Shown: positions 52,133 through 63,828, counted from the stretch's first letter. The stretch is 64,000 bases of DNA from Paracentrotus lividus (GCA_940671915.1 CALNVZ010003426.1:49688810-49752809), one strand, 5' to 3'. Numbers and translations are program-made. Notes: a model not told the origin generated them from the letters alone.

Positions 52133-52409
52133 TCAAACTTGTTTGTGTTTACGCTTGGATGAACATAAACGAGAATGTAACACCCAACATGCTGGCAAAA
52201 GTAGAGGTGAAAACAAAATAATTAAAAAAAACCTACGATTACGAGTAAAGTATTGAGCAAAATAACTTAGAAGTGTCTTTAAACTTGACGACTACATTCT
52301 GTGTAAAAATGAGATAGACAAGAAGACAAAATATAACTGTACTTTTCACTTGTCCTTTATATGTTTATGTGACCATTTTCTCTTTGAGGTATGCCAGGCC
52401 TCTACAAAA

Positions 52410-53075
52410 ATTTTATTTTTCACTTGCCATGTCCGGCAAGTGAAATTATTTTTTGCTTGCCCAAGAGAAATATCCACTTGCCCGGATTTACTTTTCATAT
52501 TTTTTGTTGTTGTTTAGACCCTAATCTTGATTTTACCGAATAAGAGTCCATATAAACGACAAGCCAATGAAGATTGAGAATATGAGACTATAAGCCACGT
52601 GGACCAACGGGGAAAAAAGAAGAGTTAATGAACGGATTTTCTAGCTAAATTATCTTGTTTCTACACGAGACAAAAAAAGATAGGAAAGGAAATATTTGTA
52701 CTTGCAGTCATATTCTAATTATTTTCCCATCTAGGGGTCTATAAATATTCCATTGAGTCTGCATATTGGACTAGCGTGCAACAATGATAAAAAACTACAA
52801 TGGGTCGATGTTTTGAAGAAGAAAATCGCTTTTATCAGAAGTTTTGAGGACTTGATTTCAACTGTCTGGAAATGTTTTCTCAAGAATGATAATCCTTGTT
52901 ATTTGTAGATTTATATTTTTGTCTGTGTTTTTTGAGGTGAGATATCGCACTCCGGACTCCATCGCACTGCAGTACATATATCTACTTGCATTCATATCAT
53001 TACTTGCCCGATCGGGCAAGTGATTTTGAACTTTGCTTGCGCGACTGTGGTTTTCACTTGCCCCGGGCAAGCGGT
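52410..53075. repeat. Region of ACTTGCC / GGCAAGT inverted words
   Basis: Several short hairpins share the word ACTTGCC: CACTTGCCATGTCCGGCAAGTG near 52421 (22 bases split as a hairpin), the perfect palindrome ACTTGCCCGATCGGGCAAGT at 53002-53021, and CACTTGCCCCGGGCAAG near 53056. On the minus strand they can be read as repeated Leu-Pro-(Asp/Gly)-Arg-Ala-Ser text. They may be relics of a transposon-encoded protein. No intact gene. Confidence 0.45.
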
Positions 53076-53290
53076 TTGTATCTCACTCGGTAGATTATTC
53101 CGAACGCAAAATCATGACCTTGTTCACGTACAAGTTTTTATACACGTAAAAGTTTCATAATATTCTATTTCCATGCATGCATATTGACCTGTGCTCGCTG
53201 CGCAGACGACACACAATACACAAAATCACGACCCGCAACGATACAATAGAACCTCATTTAATATGCGGTTTCCTAAGCTCCAGAACACTG

Positions 53291-53369
53291 ATTTGCATAC
53301 CCGAGCGTTTCGCGCCTGAAAATCCAGCCTGCTCATTGGCTATCCGCGAACACCACTGCTTATTTGCAT
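53291..53369 (+). promoter_or_regulatory. Two octamer elements and CCAAT box of H2B
   Basis: ATTTGCAT, the complement of the octamer ATGCAAAT that marks H2B promoters, occurs at 53291-53298 and 53362-53369. ATTGG, an inverted CCAAT box, lies at 53335-53339. All are within 135 bases upstream of the TATA box, in the expected order for a cell-cycle-regulated H2B promoter. Octamer and CCAAT binding are known for this family; their use here is inferred. Confidence 0.85.
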
Positions 53370-53420
53370 GGCAGGTGCACGACCGACGGACTGGCGGTGA
53401 ATTTGGATCATCCGTTCTGG

Positions 53421-53428
53421 TATAAATA
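53421..53428 (+). promoter_or_regulatory. TATA box of H2B (TATAAATA)
   Basis: TATAAATA 54 bases upstream of the start codon, which predicts a transcription start near 53450 and a 5' leader of about 30 bases. Confidence 0.85.
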
Positions 53429-53481
53429 CTTCAGCGGAGCAGTTGACCGTCAGTTCGCATTTGAATCTCACAGATACAATC

Positions 53482-53853
53482 ATGCCTGCTAAAGCACAAA
53501 CCGCTGGAAAGAAGGGCTCGAAGAAGGCCAAGGCTCCCAGGCCAAGTGGCGACAAGAAGAGGCGAAGAAAGCGCAAGGAATCCTACGGAATCTACATCTA
53601 CAAGGTTCTGAAGCAGGTTCACCCCGACACTGGTATCTCCAGCCGTGCCATGTCCATCATGAACAGCTTCGTCAACGATGTCTTCGAGCGCATCGCCGCC
53701 GAGGCTTCCCGTCTTGCCCACTACAACAAGAAGTCCACCATCACCAGCCGTGAGGTCCAGACCGCTGTCAGACTTCTCCTCCCCGGTGAACTGGCCAAGC
53801 ACGCCGTCTCTGAGGGCACCAAGGCTGTCACCAAGTACACCACCTCCAAGTAA
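53482..53853 (+). CDS. Histone H2B (late/somatic type)
   Basis: Intronless frame of 123 residues starting [20 protein letters not shown]. The frame extends 13 codons further upstream to another ATG (53443), but that lies at or before the predicted transcription start. The second ATG gives the standard H2B N-terminus. The basic tail (1-30) is followed by the histone fold, with [60 protein letters not shown] and the C-terminal helix ending AVTKYTTSK. The lysine targeted by H2B ubiquitination in this family is in the KYTTSK end. It pairs with H2A in the nucleosome. The tail lacks the long SPKK repeats of sea-urchin sperm H2B, so this is a late-embryonic or somatic subtype. No H2A, H3, H4 or H1 lies nearby, so the gene is solitary in this window. 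GC-rich codon use stands out from its AT-rich surroundings. Confidence 0.98.
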   Translation: MPAKAQTAGKKGSKKAKAPRPSGDKKRRRKRKESYGIYIYKVLKQVHPDTGISSRAMSIMNSFVNDVFERIAAEASRLAHYNKKSTITSREVQTAVRLLLPGELAKHAVSEGTKAVTKYTTSK

Positions 53854-53887
53854 ATTTGGAATCTATCCTGGTTGCTTGAAGCAAAAC

Positions 53888-53903
53888 GGCTCTTTTTAGA
53901 GCC
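53888..53903 (+). terminator. Histone mRNA 3' stem-loop
   Basis: GGCTCTTTTTAGAGCC is a 6-bp stem with a 4-base loop, 35 bases past the stop codon. It matches the SLBP-binding stem-loop of replication-dependent histone mRNAs. The loop is TTTT where TTTC is commoner. Confidence 0.96.
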
Positions 53904-53913
53904 ACTAAATATT

Positions 53914-53922
53914 CAAGAAAGA
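53914..53922 (+). terminator. Histone downstream element CAAGAAAGA
   Basis: CAAGAAAGA, 11 bases after the stem-loop, is the purine-rich site that base-pairs with U7 snRNA in sea-urchin histone pre-mRNA. It is the best taxonomic clue in the window. Confidence 0.93.
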
Positions 53923-53975
53923 CCAATTGATTACTTTTTATTACTGTCATGTCTTTGTAATTACGCATTCGTTTA

Positions 53976-53981
53976 AATAAA
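53976..53981 (+). terminator. Possible alternative poly(A) signal of H2B
   Basis: AATAAA 73 bases beyond the stem-loop. It may allow a polyadenylated read-through transcript or may be chance in AT-rich DNA. Confidence 0.4.
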
Positions 53982-56280
53982 GAAGATTCTTATTTAAAAA
54001 GTAAAAAGAAAAACACCCCCATAGATCTTATTTCCCATTCCAACAATAGGTCATAAGCATTTAAAGTTAAATCCTGCAGGAGTGTACATAGATAGAAAAA
54101 TAATGTTCAATAACTAAGCATTTATGTAAGATTTATGTTGTACATTAACTTGTTAGGCCTATAGTAAAACATATTGAACTTTGGGGGGGGGGGGGGGGGT
54201 AATCTTTAAAATTAAAGTTGAATATATCTGCCCTTCGAAAAAAATTTTGTCCAAACTTAATGTGCAAATTCGTTTAAAAAAAAAAAAACACTACAGATTT
54301 ATCTCAGAAAAACATAAATGTGATGGAAGGGTGTTAAAATATGGACCTGGGAATGCCCCCCAAAAGCTAACTACCGTGGATGTGGACATACCAGTCGCTT
54401 CGGTCTCTTCCTCTGTATTTAGACCTGAATTTATTTTGATCGAGAGAGTATAAATACATTATTTAAAATCCTTTTAGAAGAGAATTTCTATTTTTGATGT
54501 ACTCAAGTAGGTATGCTCTTTTGAAAAAGAAAAGAAAAGAAGAAGAAAAAAAAAAAAAAAAAACGAAGAAAAATCAAAAACAAAAAGTTGAGAATTAATT
54601 AGCATTTTCCATCTTTACTTTGCTCATTTCAGCGCATATTGATAACTTCTATCTTGTCCAAATTACCTGTGCTACCCAAAAAGAGAAACGTATTTGTAAT
54701 GAAATACTTTAAATATATTGTCAATATCAACAAAGTAAACACAATCCAAACACCAGCTTTAATTATCAAATGTCAAAAGTTTATTTTAATGTTGATAAAA
54801 TATCTTGATAGATGATAGTCACAAACCGTGATATACAAAGTTAATAATTCATCTGCATGGCATATAGTTGCACATAGTTCAAGCAACATTCCCCAAGTCT
54901 GACTAAAATTATTTCTGCTGACATAATCATATCTAGATACTAGTATGCAAAAACATCCTATATCATGGAGAAATCAGAGGAATAAGAATGAAATAGATCA
55001 GTGACATTTCATAATTAGATTGGGTTAATGAATACTTCAGCTATCAGAAAGTTTGGTCATGCTTATTTCGTTAATAATGATGTAGGCCCTAGTTTCAAAT
55101 TTAATTTGTAAATTGAACAATAATAATAATAAAAAAAAAAAATAGACTGATTTTGATCATACCAATAGACCACTTTTCTAACATTTTCAAACTGTTTTTC
55201 CTGGCGACATAGTAACAAGGTATTCAAACAACCTGTGATAAAAGAATGAACTAAAATACATGGAATCCAGTTTGCATACATTAGTTGTTACTATGTCGGG
55301 CAAGCTTCTGGCAAGCTTTCAGGTTGTCAAGAACAATATTGTTTAAAAAGTATACATACAATTTGAATATATTAGTAAACTGGTCTATTTTGGGAGGACA
55401 GCATTCTTTTTTGAGAGTTTTCAAGCATAAACAAGGAGTTATTACTATGTATAGCACCGTAACTATTTTTAATTGTATAACCCGACGGATAGTTTTAACG
55501 CTTTCATTACCATGCACCACCTGAAAAAATAGTAATAATAATTTCCTTTTTTTCTTCTTCCTTTTCTTTCAAAACTTAAAATTGTGATGCATTTACATCG
55601 TGTACCGTTTCAAGCTTCCCAAGCAGAGTACCAGACATAACTCGACAAGAGATGGCGCTGTGCCTCTCAATTTCCGCAGAGTAATACCAGAGGTTCTAAA
55701 ATTTTATGGTGCCGTGGTAACGAGAGGGAGAGATTCAGAATGTTTGTATTATAGGTCTTTTCGCAAACTGAAATCCCTGACACTGAAACCATAAACCTTG
55801 AGATTAAGGTTGAGGTTAAGTTGAGGTTTAGGGTTATGAGCATAAGGGTTAGCGTTGTGTACACCGTGGACATAGAAGAGCCCTCCCTGTATATCAGCTT
55901 TGCCAATTACAAAATAAGGTGCTACACGTCACAGGTTCGTTTGTCCGAAAATGAAATATGGCTAGTTATAGTCCGAACAGGCATAAATTTCATACAGTTC
56001 TACCTGAATGTTTGCCCTAACATTCATTTTTAAAATCACACATTGGGCATACACGTTAATAAAAAATTATCTTGAGAAAATTGCCTTCTGCGCACCTCTT
56101 AATTCAAATATACTTTAGGCCTATGTGCGGTTCCGCCTCTATTTGTTTAGGAATAACCCATCCTGATCGAGGTACTGGATTTGCCATATCTGATTATTGC
56201 CATGACAGTTTGATTGCCAATCGTGCACATTTAGGAAACATGATATAAAAATTAATATAATATAATTTTTTTAAATCTAA
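53982..56280. other. Intergenic; dispersed repeat, no gene
   Basis: Holds a poly-G run (54183-54200), A-rich tracts, and a second copy of the GACATAGTAAC...GTTACTATGTC repeat at 55195-55390, related to 41993-42043 and 45181-45290. No supported exon. Confidence 0.5.
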
Positions 56281-59200
56281 TCATCTTCTTATACTTTTCC
56301 TACTCCTCGTTGTTTTGGTTGACGCTTTCGTTGACGCTGTCGAAACTGACTTTCGCGCGTATTTGTCGTAGATGTCTGGAAGAAAGTTCACTTTTTGTGG
56401 TGTGTACACCGGTGCATTACGTGTTGTCTTTATTTCGTTTATTTCTGCTAAACTCACCGATCGCTGTTCAGTTTGAATAGGTTCTGATTTACTTATTTGA
56501 GGGAGAGGTTTTGTTGCCTTGTGTCTCTTTATTGCTTTCATAGCTCTTCGTCCTGGTGATTCCTTACGATACCGACGTCGAAGCACTTTGAATTTAACCG
56601 GGATTGGTTTGACGGAGGTCGTAGTCAGACTCTTCCCCTGCGTCGTTAAAGCAGCCAAGGGCACAGCATCCTCCATCTTCTTTTTGTTGAGAGCATCAAC
56701 GACTTGCGCGCTCGGCAACTTGTTGACGTCACGCACACATGCGATGACGTCATCATCGTTGTAGGTTTGTTTCCCGTCCACTTTCATATCTAAAAACTCG
56801 GTGGATCTATGCGTAAAGTTATGAATTGGCTTCGATGGTCCCTGAATACGATTGACCTGAGAAGAATCCGCATGAATACCTGATTGACTACCGTCTTCTA
56901 TTGTTCCATTCTTGCCGTCATCATCATCCGAATGGCCCTCGAGACCGGTCTTGATTGTCACCTCGATTTTTCTCTTTGGTTTAATTTGGGGCAAACGTAT
57001 ACTGTCTTTCTTCTCGACGCTGCTCTTAATTGCACTTGTAGATTCGTTTCTAATATGATCATTCACGGAGTCGTCAACGCCTCGAGACGACTGATCATCA
57101 TCGTTACCCTCATCATCGTCCGTATCGACATCTTCCCATTCGCTGCTGTCATCACTCAGCGCTGTCGTCGAGGACAGAACAGAATTGGTGTACCCGTGAT
57201 CAATTGTCTTCGGGAGTTGAGATTGCATCTGCATTTTCAGTTCCGACATCCGTTTCGACATGGCCATGACGTCGACCGTGTTGAAGCGTGATCGCGGCTT
57301 CAGACTTTTACGAAAAGACTTGAGTTTCTTACTCAGGGCGGGGCCTTTTTCGTTAGGTTGTTTCACTGCAACACAACAGAAAGAAATGAGGTTAATAGAT
57401 AGTGTCGAACAGAGACATTGCAAAATTATGATTAGCAATGTAGGCTACAGGGGGAGGGGTCAGCTTCGACAATATGTTATAGTAAATAGTGGTAGTATTT
57501 TACGAGTTGTGATTGGTTGAAATGATGTCACGTGTCATTCACGTTTTTTGTTATTTCTAAAATGGGTGGTATGAGAGAAGGCTTCTGATTGGTCAATGCC
57601 CTATTTTGCAATGCCGTAAATTCGGTATAGTGCACCGCGTGCACTATACCGGCAATTTCTGCACTGCCTTGTTGCGCAAGTAAAAAAAATGGTGCGCACA
57701 ACAATAGATAGCGGAGCAACAATATACGTCACAATAGCTTAATTAGCACCACAAAAGTTTGGCAAACATATTGGCAAAGAATAAACAGATTAGGCAAGGT
57801 CAAATATCTAGGGTCTATTTACTATAATAAATACGCTGCATGCATCTATTAATGCAACATTACTGACTATGTGAACTCCAAATACTAAATAGAGTACTAA
57901 ATAGAACTAAATACTTCAGGGCTGAGAAGAGGATTCATCATGACATAGTTTTTTAGCGTTACATTTAACTTTCAAGGTTTAAAAACTCTCCTGTTTTTAC
58001 GTGTTAAGGGATTTAAGTCTCTTGAGAAGAGGATTCATCATATAAATAGTAAGGTAAGTTCAGATATACTTTGATACAATTTTTCTGTTCCCATCTAATA
58101 TAACATATAGACATGCTATTGTCGTTCAATATACAATATCATTCGTGTTCCATAAATTCAAATTTCTCTTTGTGCGTTTATATTTAAACTCGGCCTACGG
58201 CTCGTTGAAATATAAACGCACGCGAGAAATTTTGAAATTTATGGACCATCATATTAGGTATATTGCACTCGTAGCATGCACTATTTGTATAATATTGAAC
58301 GGTTTTGTTATATTGAACGTTTTTTTTTTTGGTTATATTGAACGGTTTTTACCTGTGTTAAAATGAATGGTGAAATCGACTGCCTTGTTGCGCTAAGCGC
58401 GTAATAACAGTAAAATGGTGCGCACAAACAATAGATACGCGGAGTAACATATATACGTCACAATAGCTTAATTAGCACAAAAGTTTGGCAAACATGGCAA
58501 AGATAAACAGATAGGCAAGGTCAAGATCTAGGGATCTATTTACTATAATAAATAGTGCATGCTCTATTAATGCAACATTACTGACTATGTGAACTCCAAT
58601 ACTAAATTATCCTCGTGCACATTCTGTTTCAACTCGGCTACGGCCTCGGTGAAATAAATGTGCCCTCGGGATAATTTAGTATTTGTCGTGCACATAATCT
58701 AGTATGTTGCATTGTAGAGTATGCACTATTCATATAATATTAGCTGCTAAAATTTTCGTCAAAATTATAGTCAAACTTTTGTTTTTTTAAATTAACGGAA
58801 CCAATAAGCTTTTCGATTTGGGAGGTTTTCAGTCGCAATATAATGACAAAAATCTTTAATGGGAGGGGGACACTTTGACACGACATCCGTGAAACTGTTT
58901 GAAAATAGATTTTGATTCTTGTTTTTAGAACAGTTTATCAGAGCTCATGACTTGTCATGCTTGTGTGCATCCAGAAACTGAAAAAAAAACAAAAAAAAAA
59001 ACTTAAACAACTATTATTGCTTTCTTGACCTGGTGTTTGCGCCTCCAGAACTGAGAAAATGTAATTAAAATCTGTTAAAACTGCTTGACTTGGTCAAAGG
59101 CGCAATACTTACTATCATACATGATCTCCACGCCGATCTTCCGCATGTCATTTTGTCTCTTCGTTCGATATTCGACCACGAGTTCGTAGAGGTCCGGTCG

Positions 59201-60676
59201 AGCGATGTAGTAGAGAAGAGTCTGAAGAAAGAAGAGACTGTTCTCGGCGAGCAGACGATGTCGTTCAAGTATCGTCATCAGGCGAACGCCTTTCATTGTT
59301 TGTCGAAGAACTTCGGGCGGCTGAATGTGGTCTATTGTAGAGGCGAGTCAAAATAAAATGCCAAAACCTTTATTTGTGATTGATTTGATTTATCAATTTA
59401 TTACTTGTTTGATTTAAAATATGAGCCAAACAGTTGCAAAGATTTTTTATTGCCTAAGCATGAATGTTCTTAAAGGGGAATCCGACCGAAGGAGAGAATC
59501 AACCTTACAGGAAAGAGGAAAATGAGAGGAGCAATCTAAAAAAAAAGTCTCATCAAAATCGGTTATAAAATAAGAGAGTTGTTCCTTCTATGGGGATCCT
59601 CAAATTGGCATCATCGGCTTCAAAATGGCCGATCTTATGGACAACTCTCCATTCGTTTTGTACACAAATTTTCAGATTTTCTTTCGAAATATATCTTACC
59701 TCCTTCTGAGCTCAACATTATGTTGTGTGAAATATATTTTCCCATGACATATTTTGAGCTCAGAGGTAATGAAGACATATTTCGAAAGAAAATGGGGAAA
59801 ATCTGGAAATTTGTGTACCAAAACGAATGGAGAGTTGTCCATAAGATCGGCCATTTGGAAGCCGATGATGCCAATTTGAGGATCCCCATAGAAGGAACAA
59901 CTAGACTTTTCAAACTTCCATAACTCTCTTATTTTATAACCGATTTTGATGAAACTTAACCTATATACATAACAGTTCATGTTTCCTACTTTCCTCCATC
60001 TCGGTCCACCCTTTAAAAAAAAAGAAGAAGACAAAGTGTGGTCTATTGAATTGAATTGTGAATTGAATCCCTCTCGGAGAACTTTAAATATGAAATGGAG
60101 TAATGGGAATGAAGTGAGTAACAGTCTACGCCCACTTTTGGAGACGTTTGTAAACAGGCTAATGGCGTATTATAGGGGACGCATTCTCTATATACTCTGA
60201 AATAAAACTAAACCTATTCTGGGTCCAATGCGGCAAAACATGTATACCAGACTTATATCATTATGGTGACTGACTCGGGATAGTTTAGGTCTATAGCCCC
60301 AATGTACCCAGGGTGGGGGTCATTTTGATCCTTCATTTTTAGTATATCAACCATTTGCCGACTTCAAAAATGTCGAGCTTGACAGTTTATTATTTTTTTA
60401 ATTCATCATTGATTTACCTCGGCAAAGAAATCTCAAATCGGCGATATTTTCACCCGTCAGACTCTCGCCGATATATCGAACCATCCATCGAAACTCCTTA
60501 TCCCTGTTCGATCGCCATCGTCTTACTATCTCTTCATCATCGTCTGTGCATCCGAGCTTGAGGTTATGGTGCTTCGATGGATCGACCGCTGGCACGAGCG
60601 ATAATGGGGGCAGCAGGGGCATTGATCGAGCAGGACGATAGTAGCGACCATGATGATAGTATCGAATTTGAGGCAT
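56281..60676 (-). CDS. Death-effector-domain protein, 520 aa, three exons
   Basis: Exons: 60676-60418 (ACCACCATG start, in-frame TGA upstream; donor CCGAG|GTAAAT), 59331-59113 (donor GATA|GTAAGT), and 57365-56281 (acceptor TGTTGCAG, stop TGA). The phases match across both junctions, giving 520 codons plus stop. Residues about 61-138 fit a death effector domain: FRWMVRYIGESL, then GENIADLRFLCRDHIQPPEV, ILERHRLLAENSLFFLQTLL and the RxDL motif as RPDL (131-134), with Glu76 in the place of the FADD/caspase-8 acidic partner. Such domains bind other DEDs in apoptosis and innate signalling. After residue 160 the protein is disordered: a Lys/Arg-rich segment (161-190), an acidic one (about 231-250), further Arg/Lys clusters, and a basic end TTRSRKSIRR. 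There is no caspase, second DED or membrane segment. The basic regions suggest a nuclear location, as in DEDD-type proteins, but this is inference. Both introns carry foldback repeats. Confidence 0.85.
57540..58745. repeat. Palindrome cluster and direct duplication in intron 2
   Basis: CGGTATAGTGCAC and its complement (57623-57651) form a hairpin with a 3-base loop. The block 57660-57890 is repeated at 58380-58615 (GCACAACAATAGATA, CGTCACAATAGCTTAATTAG, ATTACTGACTATGTGAACTC). Two larger hairpins, about 58145-58256 and 58612-58685, have loops reading ACTCGG(C)CTACGG.CTCG. They look like fragments of one compound element inserted twice. Confidence 0.65.
59474..60012. mobile_element. TTAA-flanked 539-bp foldback element in DED intron 1
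   Basis: Ends AGGGGAATCCGACCG and CGGTCCACCCT are flanked by TTAA (59470-59473, 60013-60016). Inward, almost the whole element is palindromic: for example TAAAATAAGAGAGTTGTTCC and CCTCAAATTGGCATCATCGG have near-exact complements at 59880-59945. The frames on both strands are therefore mirror copies, not genes. Confidence 0.8.
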
Positions 60677-60701
60677 GGTGGTACGGTGGCAGCCATGCGT
60701 A

Positions 60702-60709
60702 TGACGTCA
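60702..60709 (-). promoter_or_regulatory. Perfect CRE just upstream of DED start codon
   Basis: TGACGTCA lies 26-33 bases before the ATG at 60676. It could be a promoter element of a short-leader transcript or simply part of the leader. Confidence 0.45.
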
Positions 60710-60889
60710 TAAGATGGTTAGGATTGGCACATTGCTCTGTAGGATAAACACAAAAATAAAGTGAGATATAACGAGATTTTTGGTGCAAATAAGTTTTGCC
60801 CCTCAGAAAAAAGGGGAAAAGATTCAGAATGAAAACAATAAGCAGGTGTTTCCCCGTTTCCATAATATGAAGGGGTATTGGTACCTTAA

Positions 60890-61484
60890 AGGACTCATCC
60901 GGGCTGGAATTTGCATTATTAGAAAAATAAAGTAAAATCGGAAAAGCACAACACTGAAAATTTCATCAAAATCGGATAAGAAATAGCAAAGTTATGAATT
61001 TTCTTAGGTTTTGAATTTTTTAGGAAACAGTTCTTCAAATTGGCAAACTGATGATGTCTCAGTCCCCCTACTTTCTTTGTATTTTATTGTATGAAATACC
61101 AATTATCAAGATTTTCTGCCCCAAGGACATAAAAACAGGGATTAATCCTTGTGGAATGTTCAAGGTCACAAGTGCTTTTACTTATTTCAGTATGAGGGAC
61201 AGATCTTCTGTATACGCAATATATGAACAAATGAGATAAATAGGATTTCATATAATAAAATACACAAGAAGTAGGGGGACTGTGACATCATCAGTTTGCT
61301 CATTTGAATATTCAAATGAGACAATGAGACAATTGCCAAGAACCGTTTCACCAAAAAAAGTCAATACCTAAAAAATGCATAACTTTGTTATTTTTCATCC
61401 AATTTTGATGAAATTTTCTGTGTTGTGCTTGATGAATTTTACATAATTTTACGAAACTTTTTCATTTCAGCCCGGAGTCCTCCT
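60890..61484. mobile_element. TTAA-flanked 595-bp foldback element
   Basis: Ends AGGACTCATCCGGGCTG and CAGCCCGGAGTCCTCCT are flanked by TTAA (60886-60889, 61485-61488). Subterminal text at 60935-61012 (ATTTCATCAAAATCGGATAA, AGCAAAGTTATGAATTTT) has its complement at 61374-61420. GATGATGTCTCAGTCCCCCT near 61049 has its complement near 61270-61290. No coding capacity. It lies immediately upstream of the DED gene. Confidence 0.8.
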
Positions 61485-61488
61485 TTAA

Positions 61489-63796
61489 TAGCAATAGAGC
61501 AATTTAGAATTTCATCCAATTCCCGGATCCCTGAAATGTAACACAATTTGTCCCTGTTGCGGTAATATACATTGCTTGAAAGTGGGGGCTGAACAGGTTA
61601 GAAATACAAAATGTATGGTCATTTTCGTAATTTTGTACGCGATTGCTGAAAGGGGGCGGGGGAGGGGCTAAAGCCCCCTCCCGCCAGCCCCGCAGCCCCT
61701 GAAGAGAATATGTTTATGAAAATTAGAGGGGCGCGGCATGCTGATCATCATCATCATTACATGCATTATGCAAGAATCATAATGCATCAGCTCGCAAACT
61801 CCTCTTTTTATCTCTTCCTCCATTAACCATCACAGTGGAAACATCATGTACTACATCTATTATGGACCAACCAATACATGTTTTGTTTTCGTAAATCAAT
61901 GAAATATTGATTAACTGGACAGTGTGATATAGAATTATATGACACGGGGTGGTTAAGTGCATGCCAACACAGATCAATAAACGTTCTATACGACGAGTCT
62001 TTACGTTCATATCGGCCAGGGGCGCCGATCCTGGGGTGCATTGGAGGGCGGTTCTCCCACCAATACCTAGAGCGAAACTATCATTTTGCTCCCAAAAGCA
62101 ATCCATGATAGAAACGCGGAAACAACATACTGGAAGCGCAAATTTTGTCTTTACAATTACATTTATGTTTGTATCCCACTTCGTATCATCGATGTTGGAA
62201 AAAAAAAAAAAAAAAAAAAAAGAATATTCCAATACCAAAGTCATGACGCCCCCTGTTTAAAAACAGTCGCACCTCTCTGTTTTGAGGTGATATTATACGG
62301 CATTTTTTTTTTTTTTCGATTTGGCCCTCTCCCCGAAACCCTGACAATTAATCAACGCCCTTCCCAGCACTTTGATCTACATGTACATTATGTTTGAATC
62401 CTCGAATAAAATAAATATACATATAATAAAACAAAATTACAGGGAGGGTGGGGGTTGGGGGTCGCAGCCATCCTTATAAAAAAAAACAAAAAAACAAACA
62501 AAAAACAAATCAAAAAAAACAGAATACGCCAATAAATTTCAGATATGAGGCTGGTATATATCTTTGCATACTGATGTGAGCCCTTCTCCGCCCCCCCCCC
62601 CCACTTTAAAAGATGTTCGCGTGTACCTGCTTTATAATTAATGCACTAATCAAGAGTGGTCGAGTTTTATGGTTAGAGTTTCATTCCATTCGCAAACCTA
62701 GCCGGGTTAATTATGTTGCTGGTAGCAATGATAGTATAATATGACTTCGTTTGTTATTAGACCTGAAATGTTTCTAAAGGGGAGGGGAAAGAATATAATA
62801 TATTCGTAAGTTTTTGTTTATGCGGGACTTACATCCATTCTGTATCTCAGTCGAAAAAGCTTCACGATTGTAAAAACATTATGACTGCAATATTCGCAAC
62901 AACTTAGATAACAATAAACCCGAACTAGAAATTTACGCCATTCTCACACCTCAATGGCATCTTATAATGCAATGAATCTGACATGAAACACAAATATTTC
63001 ACAAGTTCACATGCACTGATATTGTATTTGACTACCCGATGGAGGATCGCCATATTCATGTTCTATCCAAAAAGTAGCTGCTTATAATTTATATTTTCGA
63101 TCAAGGCCTATATAAAGCAACCTGAATCTAAGTCACTTTGTCAACAAACTATATAATTCTACACTGAATGGTTAAACAAGTAAGTTCAAAATGCACTTAC
63201 TTATTCATTATAATGACGGACAAAGTCATGATGGTATATGTTCTTTGCTCTCATATCTGACAGTAGGCTCCTCGTCATAGCTTGTGCATCAAAACAAGTA
63301 CACGAACTCCCTTCACACAACCAAACCAGAATATCCCTTTCGATACTTCTTGCTAAATACATGTGAAATGGACGCTAGACCAATTCAAACGAAACCGAAC
63401 TGTTTATTCGGATTAAACGTCCAAAAATAATTTACGTTTGCCAGTACAGTATATTCCTTGTGTACTGCCGCGAAGATAATCTCTCCTATTCGTTTGCGTG
63501 CCTTGACTACTGTACACAAACTTCGGAAAAGGAAAGATGTATAGACAGACTCTGGATGATAAATAGAACATGTGTAAAGGCTTCATCCCACCAGTTCTTA
63601 TTTGACAAGTTTTGGGACGATCTTTATTGACCCTTGTCAAGGAGTGCTTTCACACAAAAGATGTCTTATTGATTTTTGAGGAGAACGGGCATGGTGCGAG
63701 TCGGATTAGGTTCTGTCTGGATTGGGGGAGGGGGAGGGGTGTGAGAGAGAATCATTGGATTAAGTGTAGCCTAGTAATTTATTTATTCTTTTATTT

Positions 63797-63828
<32 letters not shown>

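Noticed and set aside
52858..53425. A divergent H2A partner upstream of H2B
   Set aside because: No H2A-like frame or second histone stem-loop on either strand nearby.
56281..57438. 385-codon frame read as a separate intronless gene starting MLIIILQC
   Set aside because: The first 25 codons are intronic; a good acceptor at 57366 and matching phase join it to the DED exons.
59579..60034. Open frames of 92-114 codons on both strands
   Set aside because: Mirror images of each other inside a palindromic TTAA-flanked element.
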